From Todiramphus chloris collaris (Eukaryota > Chordata > Aves > Coraciiformes > Alcedinidae), in assembly GCA_025345505.1 (NCBI GenBank), contig JANVCC010000076.1, positions 10,069,156-10,133,155 of the forward strand: a stretch of DNA of 64,000 nucleotides, in the 5' to 3' direction. The position numbers were made by a program, and so were the translations under genes. Below are positions 62,601 through 64,000 of this stretch, in pieces. Each line of letters opens with the position of its first letter. The stretch's first letter is position 1. A model generated the notes under the pieces. The model was not told the origin of the DNA, made no database searches, and saw nothing but the letters and a program-made list of their open reading frames with translations.

Positions 62601-63867
62601 TTCCAACTCATGGAAGTAGCCTCTGCAAGCCAAGCCTGTGCGTGCTTCGCTTATCACAGCAAGAGGCTCTTAAGCAAAAACTTCCAGGCAACCCTTTCAG
62701 AGGAACTCATCTGTTTGTACGCAGCACCAGCCTCGGAGCACAGGCATGCCATTTATATTCCCGTGCTGAGGAAGAGGAGGAGAGCATCGTTTGACACTGT
62801 GTACAGGCAAAGTAACACTGAGCCTGTCATTACTGAATCGTGGATGATCTTGTGCTGTCCAAGTTGTACGTGGCGGGAAGTATTAAACAGGGTAGAGGTG
62901 TTGTAAGGGAATCCTCATGCAGTGCATTCTGAGCTATGAAAACGTTTGTCTTGTTCAGCAAAAGTAACTGCTTTTTATTCAAAAACTGGGAACTTAAAAA
63001 GCTTCTTTGTGGAAGAAGAGTGGACACACTAGGCATGGCAAATAATGAGTCCATAGCTCTGTGACTGGTCCGGGAGCTTTCTATAAGGTTTTTGTTTTGT
63101 TACTTGACTCTAGAACTATTTGTTAGATTTATGAGTTCAAAGCCTGGCTCTTAAACTGTCTAATCCTGTGGTGCTAAGTAGGAGCATGCAAATCAGCTTA
63201 GTAAACTATCTGAACACAAAACGTTAGGCTCCTTATGGCATCTGGAGGGAGTGATCACAAGATTGAGGAGATTGCTCCACTATGGGCTCCGCTATGCTAA
63301 GTTGTGTTTCCCTTTTTCTCCCACCCCACCGTCTCCCTGTAGAACACTGCTTTTACTTCCAGCTGGTTAGATCATACAGGGGGGGTGGAAGATTTCCTCT
63401 CTCTTCTACCGTGCTATTAAGCAGCAGGTTTGCATGTGAAAGAGAAAAGGGGGAGACTCGGATGTATTACCATTGTTGTTAATTTGCAGGCTAGGCACCT
63501 TTTCCTTGCAGCCTAGGAGAGCCTGTGCTTACTCCTAGTCTTTGAATTTCCAGTAGAAGGTGTCAGGGTCATATTGGAGTGCTGGAGGTTGTGAGAGGAC
63601 AATTAATATGCTATTCATTTACAGCATTTGTACATCTTGAAACTGAAAAAAAAAAAATTTCTCCTTTAATCCAGTTGTTTCCATTATACTGCTGTGTGCC
63701 AATACTTCTCTCTTGTCCAGCAGAACCCTTTCCTCAAAGGTGCTGGCTGGTGATAGCCTCGTTTGGTGTCAGTCCATGGTAATTGCTGTCCAACTTTTGG
63801 GTACAGTTTTCTAGTGCATCGAGGAGATTATTTATGTTTGTGTAGTGTACTCAGTGTGGCCAGCCAA

Positions 63868-63887
63868 TGCTTTGCATTGCTTTGCAT
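63868..63887. repeat. Tandem TGCTTTGCAT
   Basis: Two perfect adjacent copies of a 10-bp unit. Its reverse complement (ATGCAAAGCA) resembles a POU-domain octamer half. Confidence 0.95.
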
Positions 63888-64000
63888 GATGGGCAGATGT
63901 GAGTAATGACCCAGAGAACGCCTGGCGACGAGGCATCGCAGTCCAGGGCAAACGGAAACAGGTCGGGGTTCATTAGAACAGTTGCCTGGAGTCTGTCATC

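Larger units (their letters stand above)
1..64000 (+). other. FAM13A: FAM13A gene, internal part
   Basis: Nine exon segments on the + strand translate to consecutive parts of FAM13A, and their phases join without a break. Both gene ends lie outside the window. In mammals FAM13A has a long form with an N-terminal RhoGAP domain and a short form starting from an internal promoter. Published work links it to Wnt/beta-catenin turnover through PP2A and to fat-cell insulin signalling; that is family knowledge, not seen here. The sequence shows a low-complexity, charged region with acidic Ser-rich and basic nuclear-localisation-like stretches and no enzyme domain. The RhoGAP exons should lie before position 1, and the coiled-coil exons after 64000. 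Identification rests on remembered human FAM13A sequence matched exon by exon. Confidence 0.93.
57059..64000 (+). other. FAM13A: FAM13A intron (partial)
   Basis: At least 6.9 kb of intron with donor GTAAGA and no further exon found. It holds a 20-bp tandem duplication at 59607, a 10-bp tandem POU-like duplication at 63868, and two unexplained open frames (60584-60994 on the plus strand and 61981-62280 on the minus strand). Confidence 0.8.

Overview
The window is vertebrate nuclear DNA, most likely from a bird. Nearly all recognisable interspersed repeats are CR1-family LINE fragments, both younger 3'-end copies and very decayed ones. There are no Alu/L1-type elements. Single-copy sequence dominates, with short exons separated by kilobase-scale introns. 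I cannot settle the species from sequence alone.

The whole window appears to be one gene on the + strand, FAM13A (family with sequence similarity 13 member A). In mammals this is a RhoGAP-domain protein with a long form and a short form lacking the RhoGAP domain. I place eight shared or long-form internal exons plus the short form's first exon: 9433-9605 (long form only), 24255-24283 (short-form start), then 35395-35436, 43606-43650, 45167-45346, 48250-48436, 50919-50995, 51723-51765 and 56908-57058. All junctions are GT-AG and the phases fit at every join. The translated pieces follow the human protein, as I remember it, from the end of the RhoGAP-side linker to the 'NWE' segment. The short-form exons give 251 complete codons. 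The RhoGAP exons lie before the window and the coiled-coil C-terminal exons after it.

Layout: 1-9432 is intron with three CR1 copies. 9433-9605 is the last long-form-specific exon. 9606-23500 is intron. 23500-24930 is a CpG-island promoter with a TATA box, GC boxes and the short-form start codon. 24284-56907 holds introns and the seven shared exons. 57059-64000 is intron running out of the window.

The most interesting structure is in the splicing layout. Exons 35395, 43606 and 45167 each carry a multiple of three bases in phase 2-2. The 77-nt and 43-nt exons at 50919 and 51723 total exactly 120 nt. Both have weak 5' splice sites followed directly by long T-rich tracts, the arrangement known to respond to TIA-1 type regulators. 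No second protein gene, tRNA, rRNA or CRISPR array could be supported, and no wholly new system was found. The other long open frames look like chance or repeat-derived frames, with one or two listed as worth a search.
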